A stretch of DNA of 34,417 nt, from positions 1 through 34,417 of the forward strand of contig VXML01000087.1 in NCBI GenBank assembly GCA_009841115.1, given 5' to 3'. A program made the position numbers and the translations under genes. The DNA comes from Gemmatimonadota bacterium (GTDB lineage: Bacteria; Latescibacterota; UBA2968; UBA8231). Of this stretch, positions 7,848 through 16,503 are shown piece after piece. Under the pieces are notes generated by a model. That model searched no databases and was not told the DNA's origin. It worked only from the letters and a program-made list of their open reading frames with translations. The number at the start of each line of letters is the position of its first letter. Within the stretch, counting starts at the first letter, position 1.

Positions 7848-8563
7848 ATCAAGCCGCGCTCCTTCAAGCTGATAAAATCGTCGCTGCCGATGATGAGATG
7901 GTCCAGCACGTCAATGCCCATGATCTCGCCAGCTTGTACCAAACGCCGCGTCAGGTTGATGTCGTCCTGACTGGGCGACACGTCGCCGGAAGGGTGGTTG
8001 TGCGCTAAAATCACGCTGGCTGCAGCCTGCGCTACAGCCGTGCGAAAGACCTCGCGCGGATGCACGATGGCCGAAGATAGACTGCCGATGGACACGACTT
8101 CCTTGTGGATCACCTGATTGCGGGCGTTGAGATACAAGCAGAGAAAGTGCTCGCGCTGCTGATCCTTGATGTCGGACAGCATGGACAGCGCGTCGCCGGG
8201 CGCACTAATCACCGGCCGCACCCCCAAGCCCTTGTGCAACCCGCGGCGTGCCAATTCAAATGCCGCGACCAAAACCCCGGCCTTGGCCTTGCCCAGCCCC
8301 TTGATCCGGCTCAATTCCCCCAGATCCATATCTACCAGCGATTCCTTGGGGTAATCGGCGAGAATGCTCTCGGCCAAGTCAACCACGTGCCGACCGCGAT
8401 ACCCCGTTCCTAAGGCCACGGCCAACAGCTCTTGGTCCTTGAGCGCCTGCGGTCCCAAGCGCGCGAGCCGCTCCCTTGGCAGTTCATCGCGGTGGATGGG
8501 CGACCCCTCGCCCACAGTGCGGGCGGCAAAGTTGTAGTCAATAGGCTGGGTTTGCGTTGGCAC
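7844..8563 (-). CDS. radC: RadC-family JAB/MPN metalloprotein
   Basis: I choose GTG 8563 because a full AAGGAGG site lies 8 bases upstream; the frame extends to a TTG at 8584 but that codon would sit on top of the ribosome site. The 239-residue protein has the N-terminal helix-hairpin-helix part ('LARLGPQALKDQELLAVALG', 'LSRIKGLGKAKAG') and the C-terminal JAMM/MPN+ domain with metal-site pieces 'HNHPSGDVSPSQDD'. Despite the name, a role in recombination repair is not firmly proven; the family is predicted to be metal-dependent and is often found beside DNA-processing genes. It is coupled to the downstream nuclease gene by a 4-base overlap. Confidence 0.92.
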   Translation of the reverse strand: MPTQTQPIDYNFAARTVGEGSPIHRDELPRERLARLGPQALKDQELLAVALGTGYRGRHVVDLAESILADYPKESLVDMDLGELSRIKGLGKAKAGVLVAAFELARRGLHKGLGVRPVISAPGDALSMLSDIKDQQREHFLCLYLNARNQVIHKEVVSIGSLSSAIVHPREVFRTAVAQAAASVILAHNHPSGDVSPSQDDINLTRRLVQAGEIMGIDVLDHLIIGSDDFISLKERGLI

Positions 8564-8716
8564 GGCGCATTCCTCCTTGGGCAAAGTTGTAGCAAAAAAA
8601 CCACGCGAATGTAGCGTCTAGCTCCCACTATCCCCTAGGCACTAGGCGCAACCGATATATAAAAGCAGAATCCATGCCAGCACCTTGCTCCACCTCGACC
8701 CCCCTCCTATATTTTT

Positions 8717-11206
8717 GTGCATTACCCTCCACTGCCGATGTCTAACCCGCGCTTTGTCTTGGCTCTAACCCCGTTTTACCGCCTGCTGCTCGCCGCACTG
8801 AGCGGGGCCTTGCTCTCGCTGGCCTTTCCCAGTCACCCGGATCACCCCCTCGCCTTTCTCTATCATCCGCTCTGGGCCCATTGTGCGCTGGTGCCTTTGC
8901 TGCTGGTACTGAAAGATCGCGGCTTCAAAGCTGGCTTTGCCGCAGGCTGGATCAGCGGGCTAGTGTGGAACCTGCTGTCCTTGTACTGGGTGGCCTATAC
9001 CCAAGGCGGAGGGCCTGCCGTCGTCGGAGGCACCGGGCTGATGGCCGCTTATTTGGGCCTTTTTACCGGCCTCTGCACTGGGCTGTTCAGCGTGCTCGCC
9101 GCGCGGTGGGGTGCGAAGGCGCTCGCGCTGCTGCCTTTGTTGTGGACCGGGCAAGAATACCTACTCTCGCTCGGAGAGTTGGGATTTCCCTGGCTCCTAT
9201 TGGGGCACAGCCAAGCAGCCCTGCCGCACTTCATCCAGTACGCCACCTGGACCGGCGTCTTTGGCGTCTCCTGCTGGGTCGTCGGTCTCAACGCGCTGCT
9301 TTACTCGGCACTCGTCGGTCGGCGCATCTTTCTCGCAGGTGTTGCCTTAGGCTATCTCTTGCCCTGGATTCACGCTCAGAGCGCGATGGCAACCGCCGTC
9401 CCAACCGAGGGCCTGCGCATCGGCCTGATCCAACCGAACACCACGTACGCCGACAAATGGGGTCCCAACGGGTTGGAACGTACTTTCTCAGCCCTCGCCA
9501 CCCTCTCGCGCCAAGCGGCCAAGCGCGATCCCGAACTGCTGGTCTGGCCCGAAACCGCCGTGCCGTGCGATCCCGTGCGCCGGGCCGGTTGCCGGGACCG
9601 CATCCAAGCGCTCGTCGAGGAGCTGGATACCCCCTTGCTGACCGGCGCGCCGCACGCGAACTACAACGCGGCCTTCTTCGTCCAGCCCGGAGCCGTATCT
9701 CTGCCTTCGTACGCTAAGATGCACTTAGTGCCCTTTGGCGAGCGGACGCCCTACCGAGACGCCATCCCCCTACTGCGCGACATCGACTGGACTCGCCTGA
9801 CCGGCGACCTCGGCCCGGCGGAATTTGCGCGCGGCACCGAGCACGCGGTTTTTGCCCATCCCCGGCATCCCTTTGCCGTGCTCATCTGCTTTGAGTCCAT
9901 CTTTCCCGATCTGGTGCGCCAGCACGTGGCGGCTGGGGCGCGCGTGCTGGTCAACATCACCAATGACTCGTGGTTTGGCCGCAGCGCCGGCCCCTATCAA
10001 CACGCGCTCATCAACGCCATGCGCGCCGTTGAAAACCGCACGGCCATCGCCCGCGCCGCCACTACCGGCATCTCCCTGTTCATCGACCCATTTGGCCGCA
10101 CCTACGAGGCAACCGACCTCTTCACGCCCGCAGTCGCAGTTGCCACCGTGCCGGTCGGCCAACCCGCGACCTTTTACACCCGGTACGGCGACATCTTCGC
10201 TTGGGGCTGCCTGCTGATCATCTTGGTCGCTTTCGTCGCCCGCTTCCGCAACCCGCGACCCGCCCGCGAGCCAGCAGAAGCCGACTACGAACCGGAGGCT
10301 GATCACGATCCAGGAGTTGATCACGATATAGACGCTGACCACGATTCAGAGCCCCCCCACGAACCAGACTCGCCCCGAGAAGCCAACATGCCCTTTCTCG
10401 ACCACCTCGAAGAACTCCGCTGGCGCATTCTCAAGGCCCTAGCCGCGCTCGTCGTAGGCGCGGTAATTTGCTTCGCCTTCTCCGACTCGATTATGCAGAT
10501 CTTGACCCGGCCATACGAAGAGGCCGTCCTCAGCTTGGAGAGCCAGCAATCCTCGGGCGTGGTGCTGGCGGTCAAAAAACTAGTGAGCCAGTGGTTGGAC
10601 CAACCCGATGCTGCGCCAGAACCGGACGCACCCATCCCCGACCTGCCCCCAGCGCGCCGACTGCAAGCCCTGCGGCCCATGACCTATTTCTTCATCAGTC
10701 TGCAAATTGCCTTCGTTGGCGGGCTGCTGCTGGCGTTGCCAGTCATCTTCTACCAAGCTTGGCGCTTTGTCGCCCCAGGGCTTTTGCAGCGCGAGAAACG
10801 GCTCACGCTGCCCATTATCTCGCTGAGCGTCCTCTGCTTTTCGGTCGGCGCAATGATCGCCTATTACATCGTCCTCCCGCTCGGACTGCGCTTTTTCCTC
10901 GCGCTAGAGCCGCCCGACATGACCTCGCAGTGGGCAGCCGACGAGTACATCGGCTTTGTGCTGCGGCTGATCGCCGGCTTTGGCATCGTCTTTGAGATGC
11001 CCGTGCTATCGCTTTTCTTGGCCAAAGTCGGGGTGCTGACCGCCGCGCGGATGCGCCGTATCCGCCGCTACGCCATCATCGGCATCTTCGTCCTCGGCGC
11101 GATCTTCACGCCGCCCGACCCAGTCTCCCAACTCCTGATGGCCCTACCCCTGCTCCTGCTCTACGAAATCAGCATCTGGGTCTGCAAAATCGCCGAAAGA
11201 AAATAA
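8717..11206 (+). CDS. Fusion of apolipoprotein N-acyltransferase (Lnt) and Sec-independent translocase TatC
   Basis: One uninterrupted frame of 829 codons. Residues ~1-525 are Lnt: an N-terminal block of about six membrane helices, then the nitrilase-like domain with the triad Glu279 ('WPETAVP'), Lys334 ('YAKMHLVPFGE') and Cys391 ('ICFESIFP'), and a closing membrane helix. Residues ~525-557 are an acidic linker with repeated Asp-His-Asp units. Residues 558-829 are a complete TatC ('MPFLDHLEELRWRILKAL', 'FYQAWRFVAPGLLQREKR', six helices). Lnt N-acylates lipoproteins in the inner membrane; TatC is the receptor of the Tat export pathway. The start may be GTG 8717 or ATG 8738; neither has a Shine-Dalgarno. 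No tatA/tatB is present in the window. Two separate genes would be the norm. Confidence 0.92.
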   Translation: MHYPPLPMSNPRFVLALTPFYRLLLAALSGALLSLAFPSHPDHPLAFLYHPLWAHCALVPLLLVLKDRGFKAGFAAGWISGLVWNLLSLYWVAYTQGGGPAVVGGTGLMAAYLGLFTGLCTGLFSVLAARWGAKALALLPLLWTGQEYLLSLGELGFPWLLLGHSQAALPHFIQYATWTGVFGVSCWVVGLNALLYSALVGRRIFLAGVALGYLLPWIHAQSAMATAVPTEGLRIGLIQPNTTYADKWGPNGLERTFSALATLSRQAAKRDPELLVWPETAVPCDPVRRAGCRDRIQALVEELDTPLLTGAPHANYNAAFFVQPGAVSLPSYAKMHLVPFGERTPYRDAIPLLRDIDWTRLTGDLGPAEFARGTEHAVFAHPRHPFAVLICFESIFPDLVRQHVAAGARVLVNITNDSWFGRSAGPYQHALINAMRAVENRTAIARAATTGISLFIDPFGRTYEATDLFTPAVAVATVPVGQPATFYTRYGDIFAWGCLLIILVAFVARFRNPRPAREPAEADYEPEADHDPGVDHDIDADHDSEPPHEPDSPREANMPFLDHLEELRWRILKALAALVVGAVICFAFSDSIMQILTRPYEEAVLSLESQQSSGVVLAVKKLVSQWLDQPDAAPEPDAPIPDLPPARRLQALRPMTYFFISLQIAFVGGLLLALPVIFYQAWRFVAPGLLQREKRLTLPIISLSVLCFSVGAMIAYYIVLPLGLRFFLALEPPDMTSQWAADEYIGFVLRLIAGFGIVFEMPVLSLFLAKVGVLTAARMRRIRRYAIIGIFVLGAIFTPPDPVSQLLMALPLLLLYEISIWVCKIAERK

Positions 11207-11230
11207 ATTAACCACCCGAAAGGACTTTCC

Positions 11231-12247
11231 ATGGATGCCAAAGCGCTCATCTGCGACGAACAGCAAAATTTCGCGCTGACCGAAGTCGTACTGAACGATC
11301 CCGCCCCCGACCAAGTCGCGATCCGCACCCATTTCACCGGAGTCAGTATCGGCACTGAGTTCGGACTGATCAGCGGCAAGATCAGCAAAATGAACCGCAA
11401 CCCCTTTCCGTTGTGCACCGGCTATCAAGGCACGGGCATCATAGAAGCCGTCGGAGCCGATATCGACAACTTTGCAGTCGGCGACGAGGTGTACTTTCGC
11501 GGCAATGACGCGATGAGGCTGGCCGACGGGACGGAGGTTGGGTGCGTTTCCGGCGGACATTGCAACCGCATCGTGACCCGGCCCAATACCACGCATGGCG
11601 TGGCCAAGATGGTGCCCGGAGCGGGGATGGATGTGGCGAGTTTGTTTGTAATGCCAGCCGTGGGGCTCTATGGCGTCGATATGGCCAATCCGCGGATGGG
11701 AGATACGGTGGTGGTACACGGGGTGGGGATGATTGGCTTAGGGGTGGTGGCGGCTTGTGCACAGCGCGGGTGCGTAGTGATGGCGGTAGATATTGATGAA
11801 AAACCGCTCGCGGTCGCCAAGGCACTGGGCGCGGATTGTGCAATCAATGGCAAAAAACAGGACGTGGCCGCTGCATTACAGGAACTCGCGCCCGAAGGTG
11901 CCGATGTGGTATTCGAATGCACCGGACATCCACAGTGCATCGATCCGGCGATTGCCCTCTGTCGGCGGTTTGGGTCTTTCGTCTGGCAGGGCCACTACGG
12001 GGACGATCAGATCGCCCTAGACTTTCCTACGCCGCATGGCAAGCGGCTACAGATGTTCTTTCCCTGCGACGACGGCTGGCAGCCCTGCCGCCGCGCTGTG
12101 ATCAAGAACATGGCGATGGGAGTACTCAAGTGGGAACACTGCATTACCCATCGGATCGGGTGCGCCGAGATGCCAGCGATGTTCGAGCGCATTAAGCGGG
12201 AGCGGGATGGGGATATCGTCGGGGTGGTCGTCGATTGGCGGGATTGA
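11231..12247 (+). CDS. Medium-chain zinc-type dehydrogenase (MDR family)
   Basis: 338 residues. The N-terminal GroES-like domain has 'GVSIGTEFGLISG' and 'GYQGTGIIEAVG'; the Rossmann fold has 'VVHGVGMIGLGVVAA' (Gly-rich turn near residues 164-171). The four-cysteine structural zinc lobe of classical alcohol dehydrogenases is absent, and the usual catalytic Cys-Gly-Ser of the N-terminal region reads Ser-Ile-Gly-Thr-Glu, as in the subgroup acting on sugar acids or secondary alcohols such as bacteriochlorophyllide or threonine-like substrates. The substrate is therefore open. A Shine-Dalgarno AAAGGA precedes the ATG. It begins 24 bases after the Lnt-TatC fusion, on the same strand. Confidence 0.8.
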   Translation: MDAKALICDEQQNFALTEVVLNDPAPDQVAIRTHFTGVSIGTEFGLISGKISKMNRNPFPLCTGYQGTGIIEAVGADIDNFAVGDEVYFRGNDAMRLADGTEVGCVSGGHCNRIVTRPNTTHGVAKMVPGAGMDVASLFVMPAVGLYGVDMANPRMGDTVVVHGVGMIGLGVVAACAQRGCVVMAVDIDEKPLAVAKALGADCAINGKKQDVAAALQELAPEGADVVFECTGHPQCIDPAIALCRRFGSFVWQGHYGDDQIALDFPTPHGKRLQMFFPCDDGWQPCRRAVIKNMAMGVLKWEHCITHRIGCAEMPAMFERIKRERDGDIVGVVVDWRD

Positions 12248-12401
12248 GGGGCCGCTTGTCCTCCGTCGCCAAGCTGCGCTTCTGACCGGTGCGGCATCGA
12301 AAACCTTCTCCCCAGCCAAAACGCGCCGTTTGTTCGCCATATCCACGGCGAGTGCATATATTCGCTACTTCCGCTTTCACCCCGTTTTGAGGAGCCAAAC
12401 C

Positions 12402-13199
12402 ATGAGCCAACAATCGACCCGCATCGGCCTAATCGGCTATGGCCAGATCGGCCAAGTCGTCCACAAGATGATAGACGCTGACGCAGACAACGGCATGGAG
12501 GTCGTCTTCGTCCACGATCAAATGGCCGCTGCCGTCCAAAACCTCCCCGCCGACCTCTGCCTAGCGGATTTGAGCGACTTCGAATCGCGCCAGCCCGATC
12601 TCGTCGTCGAGATGGCCCACCCGGACGTTACCCGCCAGTGGGGACAAACGATCCTCAAAAAAACCAACTACATGTTCATCTCAGTGACCGCCCTCGCCGA
12701 CCGAGCCGTCGAAACCACCATCGAGGAGACCACCCGCCGCGCTGGCACCCGCGCTTTTGTCCCACACGGAGGCGTAGTCGGCATGGACGCGCTGTTGGAA
12801 AACCGCGACGTGTGGGAGTCGGTCGATGTGGTGATGAAGAAGCCCCCGCACAACGTCGATTGCGCAGCCGCCGGCCTCGACCCCGACGACATCAAAGAAG
12901 AAACAGTCCTCTACGACGGCCCGACGCGCGGCATCTGCCCGCTCTTCCCGCGCAACGTCAACACCCACGCGGCCATCGCATACGCCGGCATCGGCTTCGA
13001 CCGCACACACTCCCTGCTGCTCGTAAGCCCGGAATGGACCGAAGCCATCGTCGAAATCCACGCCCAAGGCCCCGGACTCGACCTCAAGGTCGCGCGCAGC
13101 GAGGGAATCACCGGCGTTACCGGGGCCTCGACGCCGGTCTCCATCTACAACACCGTGCAGATGATCGGCGCGACCGGCCCGGGTATCCACCTCCGATGA
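12402..13199 (+). CDS. NadX-like L-aspartate dehydrogenase family protein
   Basis: 265 residues starting at ATG 12402, which has a GAGGAG site; the open frame upstream to 12207 lacks one. The N-terminal Rossmann fold reads 'IGLIGYGQIGQVVHKMI', and the C-terminal half has 'VPHGGVVGMDALL' and 'FPRNVNTHAAIAYAGIGFDRT', closely matching the aspartate dehydrogenase (NadX) layout of DUF108-type enzymes. Known members convert aspartate to iminoaspartate for NAD synthesis or aminate oxaloacetate. No nadA/nadC is nearby; instead the gene overlaps an aminotransferase (ATGA), so a role in amino-acid or amino-sugar-acid catabolism is as likely. Confidence 0.8.
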   Translation: MSQQSTRIGLIGYGQIGQVVHKMIDADADNGMEVVFVHDQMAAAVQNLPADLCLADLSDFESRQPDLVVEMAHPDVTRQWGQTILKKTNYMFISVTALADRAVETTIEETTRRAGTRAFVPHGGVVGMDALLENRDVWESVDVVMKKPPHNVDCAAAGLDPDDIKEETVLYDGPTRGICPLFPRNVNTHAAIAYAGIGFDRTHSLLLVSPEWTEAIVEIHAQGPGLDLKVARSEGITGVTGASTPVSIYNTVQMIGATGPGIHLR

Positions 13200-14353
13200 A
13201 GCCTTTTGCCCGTATCCCCGCGGCCATTCCCCGCTCGGGCATCCGCGAGATCATGGACTTGGCTTGGGCTGTCGAAAAGACGGGCGAGGTCATCCACCTC
13301 GAAGTCGGCCAACCCGATTTTGCCACGCCAGAGCACATCGTCGAGGCCACATGCCGCTACGCGCGCGCCGGTCACACCAAATACGTCCCCAATGGCGGCG
13401 TCGATGCGTTGCGCGCGGCCGCAGCCCGCCACTTCGAGCGCCGCACCGGCGTGCCAACCACCAGCGAAAACATCCTCGTCACCCCCGGGGCGGTCATGAG
13501 CGTAGCAACCACCTTCCTCTCCCTGCTCGAACCAGGCGACGAGGTCCTGTTGCCCGATCCGGGCTGGCCCAACTACGAGATGGCCGTCTCCATTGTCCAC
13601 GGCCGACCCGTCTTTTACAATCTGCGGGCGGAAAACCACTTTCTGCCCGACCTCGACGAGATCGACCGCCTAGTCAGCCCCCGCACCAAGCTCCTCCTGC
13701 TCTGCACCCCCTCCAACCCCACCGGCCAAGTGTACGACGAGGCCCTAATGCGCCAGCTCATGGACTTGGCTCAGCGCCATGATTTGTGGGTGCTGTCCGA
13801 CGAGATCTACGGCCAGATCGTCTTCGACCAACCGCATCAGAGTGCGCTGCCGCACGACGCGGACGGACGCGCCATCATCGTCTCCGGCATGTCCAAAAGC
13901 TACGCCATGACCGGCTACCGAGTGGGCTTTACCCGCGCCAATCCCGAGTACATCGAACTAGCCTCCAAGCTGCAAGAGCCGTTTATTTCGTGCGGCACGG
14001 GCTTTTCCCAGCTAGCGTCAGCCGACGCGCTCGACGGCCCACAAGACGAGGTGGACGCCATGTGCCGCGCCTATGCGCGCCGCCGCGACATCGCCCTCGA
14101 TGTCCTGCGGGAATACGGCCTGTACCGCTACACCCCGGGCGGCGCGATCTATTTGATGATCGACATCTCCGCGGCCGGCATGGACTCCGGCGAATTCGCC
14201 ATCCGGCTGCTCAAAGAAAAGCGAGTGGCCGTGGCTCCGGGCAGCACCTTCGGCCAGATGTGCCGCGACCACGTGCGGATCTCCATCGCCGCCTCCGAAG
14301 AGCACATCCGCCGAGGCGTGACCACCATCTGCGAATTCACGCAACAGATGTAG
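13196..14353 (+). CDS. Class I/II PLP-dependent aminotransferase
   Basis: 385 residues. The start ATG overlaps the previous stop (ATGA); the much longer open frame back to 12638 is the shadow of the upstream gene. Fold type I features are in order: 'HLEVGQPDFATPEHI', 'YVPNGGVDALRAAAA', 'TPSNPTGQVY' with Asn174, 'LSDEIYGQIVF' with Asp202 and Tyr205, the PLP lysine Lys234 in 'SGMSKSYAMTGYRVG', and Arg near the C-terminus in 'DHVRISIA'. This is the aspartate/aromatic/branched aminotransferase-like (AspC/PatA) group. Paired with the NadX-like dehydrogenase it could regenerate an oxo-acid/amino-acid couple; the substrate is not determinable. Confidence 0.92.
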   Translation: MKPFARIPAAIPRSGIREIMDLAWAVEKTGEVIHLEVGQPDFATPEHIVEATCRYARAGHTKYVPNGGVDALRAAAARHFERRTGVPTTSENILVTPGAVMSVATTFLSLLEPGDEVLLPDPGWPNYEMAVSIVHGRPVFYNLRAENHFLPDLDEIDRLVSPRTKLLLLCTPSNPTGQVYDEALMRQLMDLAQRHDLWVLSDEIYGQIVFDQPHQSALPHDADGRAIIVSGMSKSYAMTGYRVGFTRANPEYIELASKLQEPFISCGTGFSQLASADALDGPQDEVDAMCRAYARRRDIALDVLREYGLYRYTPGGAIYLMIDISAAGMDSGEFAIRLLKEKRVAVAPGSTFGQMCRDHVRISIAASEEHIRRGVTTICEFTQQM

Positions 14354-14375
14354 GGGGCGGTTTACAAACCGCCCC
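14354..14375. repeat. Palindromic hairpin GGGGCGGTTT-AC-AAACCGCCCC
   Basis: A perfect 10-bp inverted repeat with a 2-base loop begins directly after the aminotransferase stop codon. There is no following T-run, so it is not a textbook terminator; sequences of this GGGGCGG...CCGCCCC type are, from memory, dispersed intergenic palindromes in several uncultured bacterial phyla. It may still stop or stabilise transcripts between the aminotransferase and phyH genes. Confidence 0.6.
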
Positions 14376-14407
14376 TTACACATTAAAAAACCAGAGGAAC
14401 ATCCGCT

Positions 14408-15166
14408 TTGGACCTTGAACTGTTGCAACGGGGATTCGTCCCCCAGCCGCTGACACCTGCGCAATGCAGCGCGCTGGATACCAACGGCTTCATCATTTTG
14501 GAAGGGGTTATCGCGCCCGACTGGCTGGCCGAGTTGCGCCGTGCTTTTGACGCGATCTTTGCCCGCGAGGGCGACGCAGCCGGCGCTGAGGTCTCCCAAG
14601 TGGAGGGCGTGCGCCGCCTCGCCGATTTGGTCAACAAGGGGACGGTCTTCGACGATGTGTACCTACAGCCAACGCTATTGACCGCAGTCTTCCACGTCTT
14701 GCAGCGGCCGTTTAAGCTGCACTCGCTTAATGGGCACGATCCATTGCCCGGCAACGGTTTACAAATCCTACATGCGGATTGGGGGCAACCCACCGTGCCC
14801 GGCGAGCCGTACCACGTCGTCAACTCCATGTGGATGCTCGACGATTTCACCGCAGCCAACGGCGCGACCCGCTGCGTCCCTGGTAGTCACCACAAACCCG
14901 GCAGGGTCACCGACTACATGGACGACCGCTTGGCCGATCACCCCGAGCAAGTGCATCTGACGGGCCGCGCCGGCTCGGTCGCCGTGTTCAATGGCAGCCT
15001 CTGGCACAGCTCGTATCGCAACGACAGCAACGCCCCCCGACGCACCCTACACTGCGCCTTTATCGCCCGCGAGCACCCGCAGCAAACCAACCAGCGCGAG
15101 TACTTGCGGCCCGCAACCTCCCAACGGCTCTCGCCGCTAGCGCGCTACATCCTCGACGTGGAATGA
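14408..15166 (+). CDS. Phytanoyl-CoA dioxygenase (PhyH) family protein
   Basis: 252 residues from a TTG start with AGAGG about 11 bases upstream. The Fe(II)/2-oxoglutarate dioxygenase fold is clear: 'LDTNGFIILEGVI' at the N-terminus, iron ligands His122-x-Asp124 ('LHADWG') and His200 ('LWHSSYRND'), and Arg211/Arg212 for 2-oxoglutarate. Other features are 'NSMWMLDDFTAANGATRCVPGSH' around residues 139-161. Family members hydroxylate diverse small molecules, not only phytanoyl-CoA, and are abundant in marine and sponge-associated bacteria. The last 15 codons are part of an 82-bp repeat found again at 17153. Confidence 0.88.
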   Translation: MDLELLQRGFVPQPLTPAQCSALDTNGFIILEGVIAPDWLAELRRAFDAIFAREGDAAGAEVSQVEGVRRLADLVNKGTVFDDVYLQPTLLTAVFHVLQRPFKLHSLNGHDPLPGNGLQILHADWGQPTVPGEPYHVVNSMWMLDDFTAANGATRCVPGSHHKPGRVTDYMDDRLADHPEQVHLTGRAGSVAVFNGSLWHSSYRNDSNAPRRTLHCAFIAREHPQQTNQREYLRPATSQRLSPLARYILDVE

Positions 15167-15201
15167 ACCTAGAGGTATTTCTCGTACCTCTGCTTTTCTT
15201 T
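15120..15201 (+). repeat. 82-bp direct repeat, left copy (phyH 3' end plus stump of manC 3' end)
   Basis: Identical to 17153-17234 except for three substitutions (15163, 15178, 15189), with no gap. The left copy contains the real end of phyH and, on the minus strand from 15201 to 15169, a relic of the last 10 codons of manC ('KEKQRYEKYL', stop at 15169-15171). Together with the right copy it brackets the sigma-factor cassette. Confidence 0.93.
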
Positions 15202-15506
15202 GAGATGACCTGGTACTTGAGGGCGCACTCCTCCCTACGGCTCACAGCCCAGGGAGCGAATCGCGTAGGAGGTCCGGCGGCGAACTTGAACTGCGGCTGA
15301 GGCGGGGGCCTCGGCGGGGCACCGCCGGCAGCCCTACCCCGAAGCGCGAAAGTCGCGATTTCTCTTTCACCTGAAGCGCTCCGCTCGCCATGTAGCCCTG
15401 CATTACCCCAAAATGCCACCCCTATCACTGCCTAAATTCTCTCGACCTTTTTTTGAATATTCTCTTCGCTCGTCTGTTTAATCCTGCAGAAGGAGAAACG
15501 AGCGCC
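15202..15506. other. Non-coding leader region of the sigma-factor cassette
   Basis: About 300 bases without a convincing gene. Two tandem GC-rich hairpins are visible: GAGGC-GGGG-GCCTC (15299-15312) and CGGCGG-GGCA-CCGCCG (15312-15327). No good -35/-10 pair was found by eye. A weak minus-strand open frame rich in Pro, Ala and Arg crosses it but has no ribosome site or family resemblance. Confidence 0.45.
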
Positions 15507-16046
15507 ATGGACGAAAAAACAGCGATCAGGCTTTGCCTCGACCAACGCGATGTGCGCGGCTTTGAATTTCTCTTTGAGAAATTCCGCCGCGAGGCCTACG
15601 TGCACGCCATCGCCCTGCTGGGCAACCGCGAAGAGGCGGCCGACGCCTGCCAGGACGCCTTTGGCAAGGCCTTTGTCGCCATACGCCGCCTCGCTAGCCT
15701 AGACGCCTTCTATCCTTGGTTTTACCGCATCTTGCGCAACCACTGCCTCAACCGCATCGCCGGAAGGCAGACCGCCGCACAATATGAGGAACGGCTCGCC
15801 GCCGAGACTGCCACCACACACCCGGTCGAAAAACCCGACTTCCTGCTCGAAGCGCACGAGGAGCAAGCGCAGGTGTGGGATACCCTGAGGCGTATCAAAG
15901 CAGAATTCAGGGAAATCCTCGTCATGAAGTACATCGAAGGGCTCAACTACGACGGCATTGCCCAGCGGCTGCAAATCCCGCGCGGCACGGTCATGAGCCG
16001 CCTCTACCACGCGCGCAAAGCCTTTGCTGCACAATACGCCAAATAA
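15507..16046 (+). CDS. ECF-type RNA polymerase sigma factor
   Basis: 179 residues from ATG 15507, which has GAAGGAG upstream; an in-frame TTG at 15453 lacks one. Region 2 is seen in 'LFEKFRREAYVHAIALLGNR', 'EEAADACQDAFGKAFVAIRR' and 'FYPWFYRILRNHCLNRI'; region 4 in 'EFREILVMKYIEGLNYDGIA' and 'LQIPRGTVMSRLYHARKAF'. This is the two-domain ECF layout. A short gap and an adjoining membrane protein (16063) indicate a sigma/anti-sigma pair responding to an envelope or extracellular cue. The region 4 pattern 'IPRGTVMSRLYHARK' is characteristic of RpoE-like factors. Confidence 0.93.
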   Translation: MDEKTAIRLCLDQRDVRGFEFLFEKFRREAYVHAIALLGNREEAADACQDAFGKAFVAIRRLASLDAFYPWFYRILRNHCLNRIAGRQTAAQYEERLAAETATTHPVEKPDFLLEAHEEQAQVWDTLRRIKAEFREILVMKYIEGLNYDGIAQRLQIPRGTVMSRLYHARKAFAAQYAK

Positions 16047-16062
16047 CCTAGGAGATGGGCCA

Positions 16063-16503
16063 ATGAACAACGCACAACGCGAGAGACGCCAGCGCCTGCT
16101 CTCGGGCCTGATTGACCAAGAACTGACACCCGAAGAAGCGGCCGAAGCCAACGACCTGCTGGTGCGCGACGCTGAATTCCGCCGCGAATACGAGCAGCTA
16201 CGCGGCAGCGCGGCGCACATCGCCAGTCTCAAATTCGCCGAGCCCCACGACCAAGTGCTCGACCAACTGTGGCAGAGCCCCTTCAGCCGCTTTAGCCGCA
16301 ACGCCGGGCTCCTTCTGGTCGGCACCGGCTGCACCCTGCTGGTGCTCTACGCCGTCTACCAGTTCGTCCAGCACGGCGAGTGGAACGTGCCCAAAATTGC
16401 CACCGCCACCGTGTGGATCGGCCTGGCCATGCTCCTCTTTTCCGTGCTCAGAGAGAGACTGAAAACCCGCAAATCCGATCCCTATAAGGAGGTGAGAAGA
16501 TGA
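16063..16503 (+). CDS. Putative membrane anti-sigma factor
   Basis: 146 residues from ATG 16063 with an AGGAGA site; an in-frame earlier ATG at 16024 lies inside the sigma gene. The N-terminal ~75 residues have the anti-sigma look, 'LLSGLIDQELTPEEAAEAND' then 'LVRDAEFRREYEQLRG', as in the fold that clamps ECF sigma factors, but the zinc HxxxCxxC motif of the ZAS type is missing. Two membrane helices follow (about residues 86-107 and 120-136), with a short basic C-terminal tail. It most likely holds the upstream sigma factor at the inner membrane. It ends with an ATGA overlap to the next gene, preceded by a perfect AAGGAGGTG. Confidence 0.75.
   Translation: MNNAQRERRQRLLSGLIDQELTPEEAAEANDLLVRDAEFRREYEQLRGSAAHIASLKFAEPHDQVLDQLWQSPFSRFSRNAGLLLVGTGCTLLVLYAVYQFVQHGEWNVPKIATATVWIGLAMLLFSVLRERLKTRKSDPYKEVRR

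Noticed and set aside
12638..13195. N-terminal extension of the aminotransferase frame
   Set aside because: The extension is Arg/Pro-rich and lies entirely inside the NadX-like gene; the ATG at 13196 overlaps that gene's stop and begins the conserved fold.
15060..15428. Minus-strand open frame of 122 codons over the phyH end and the leader
   Set aside because: It begins in non-coding DNA, has no ribosome site, reads as Pro/Ala/Arg low-complexity and crosses the duplicated repeat.
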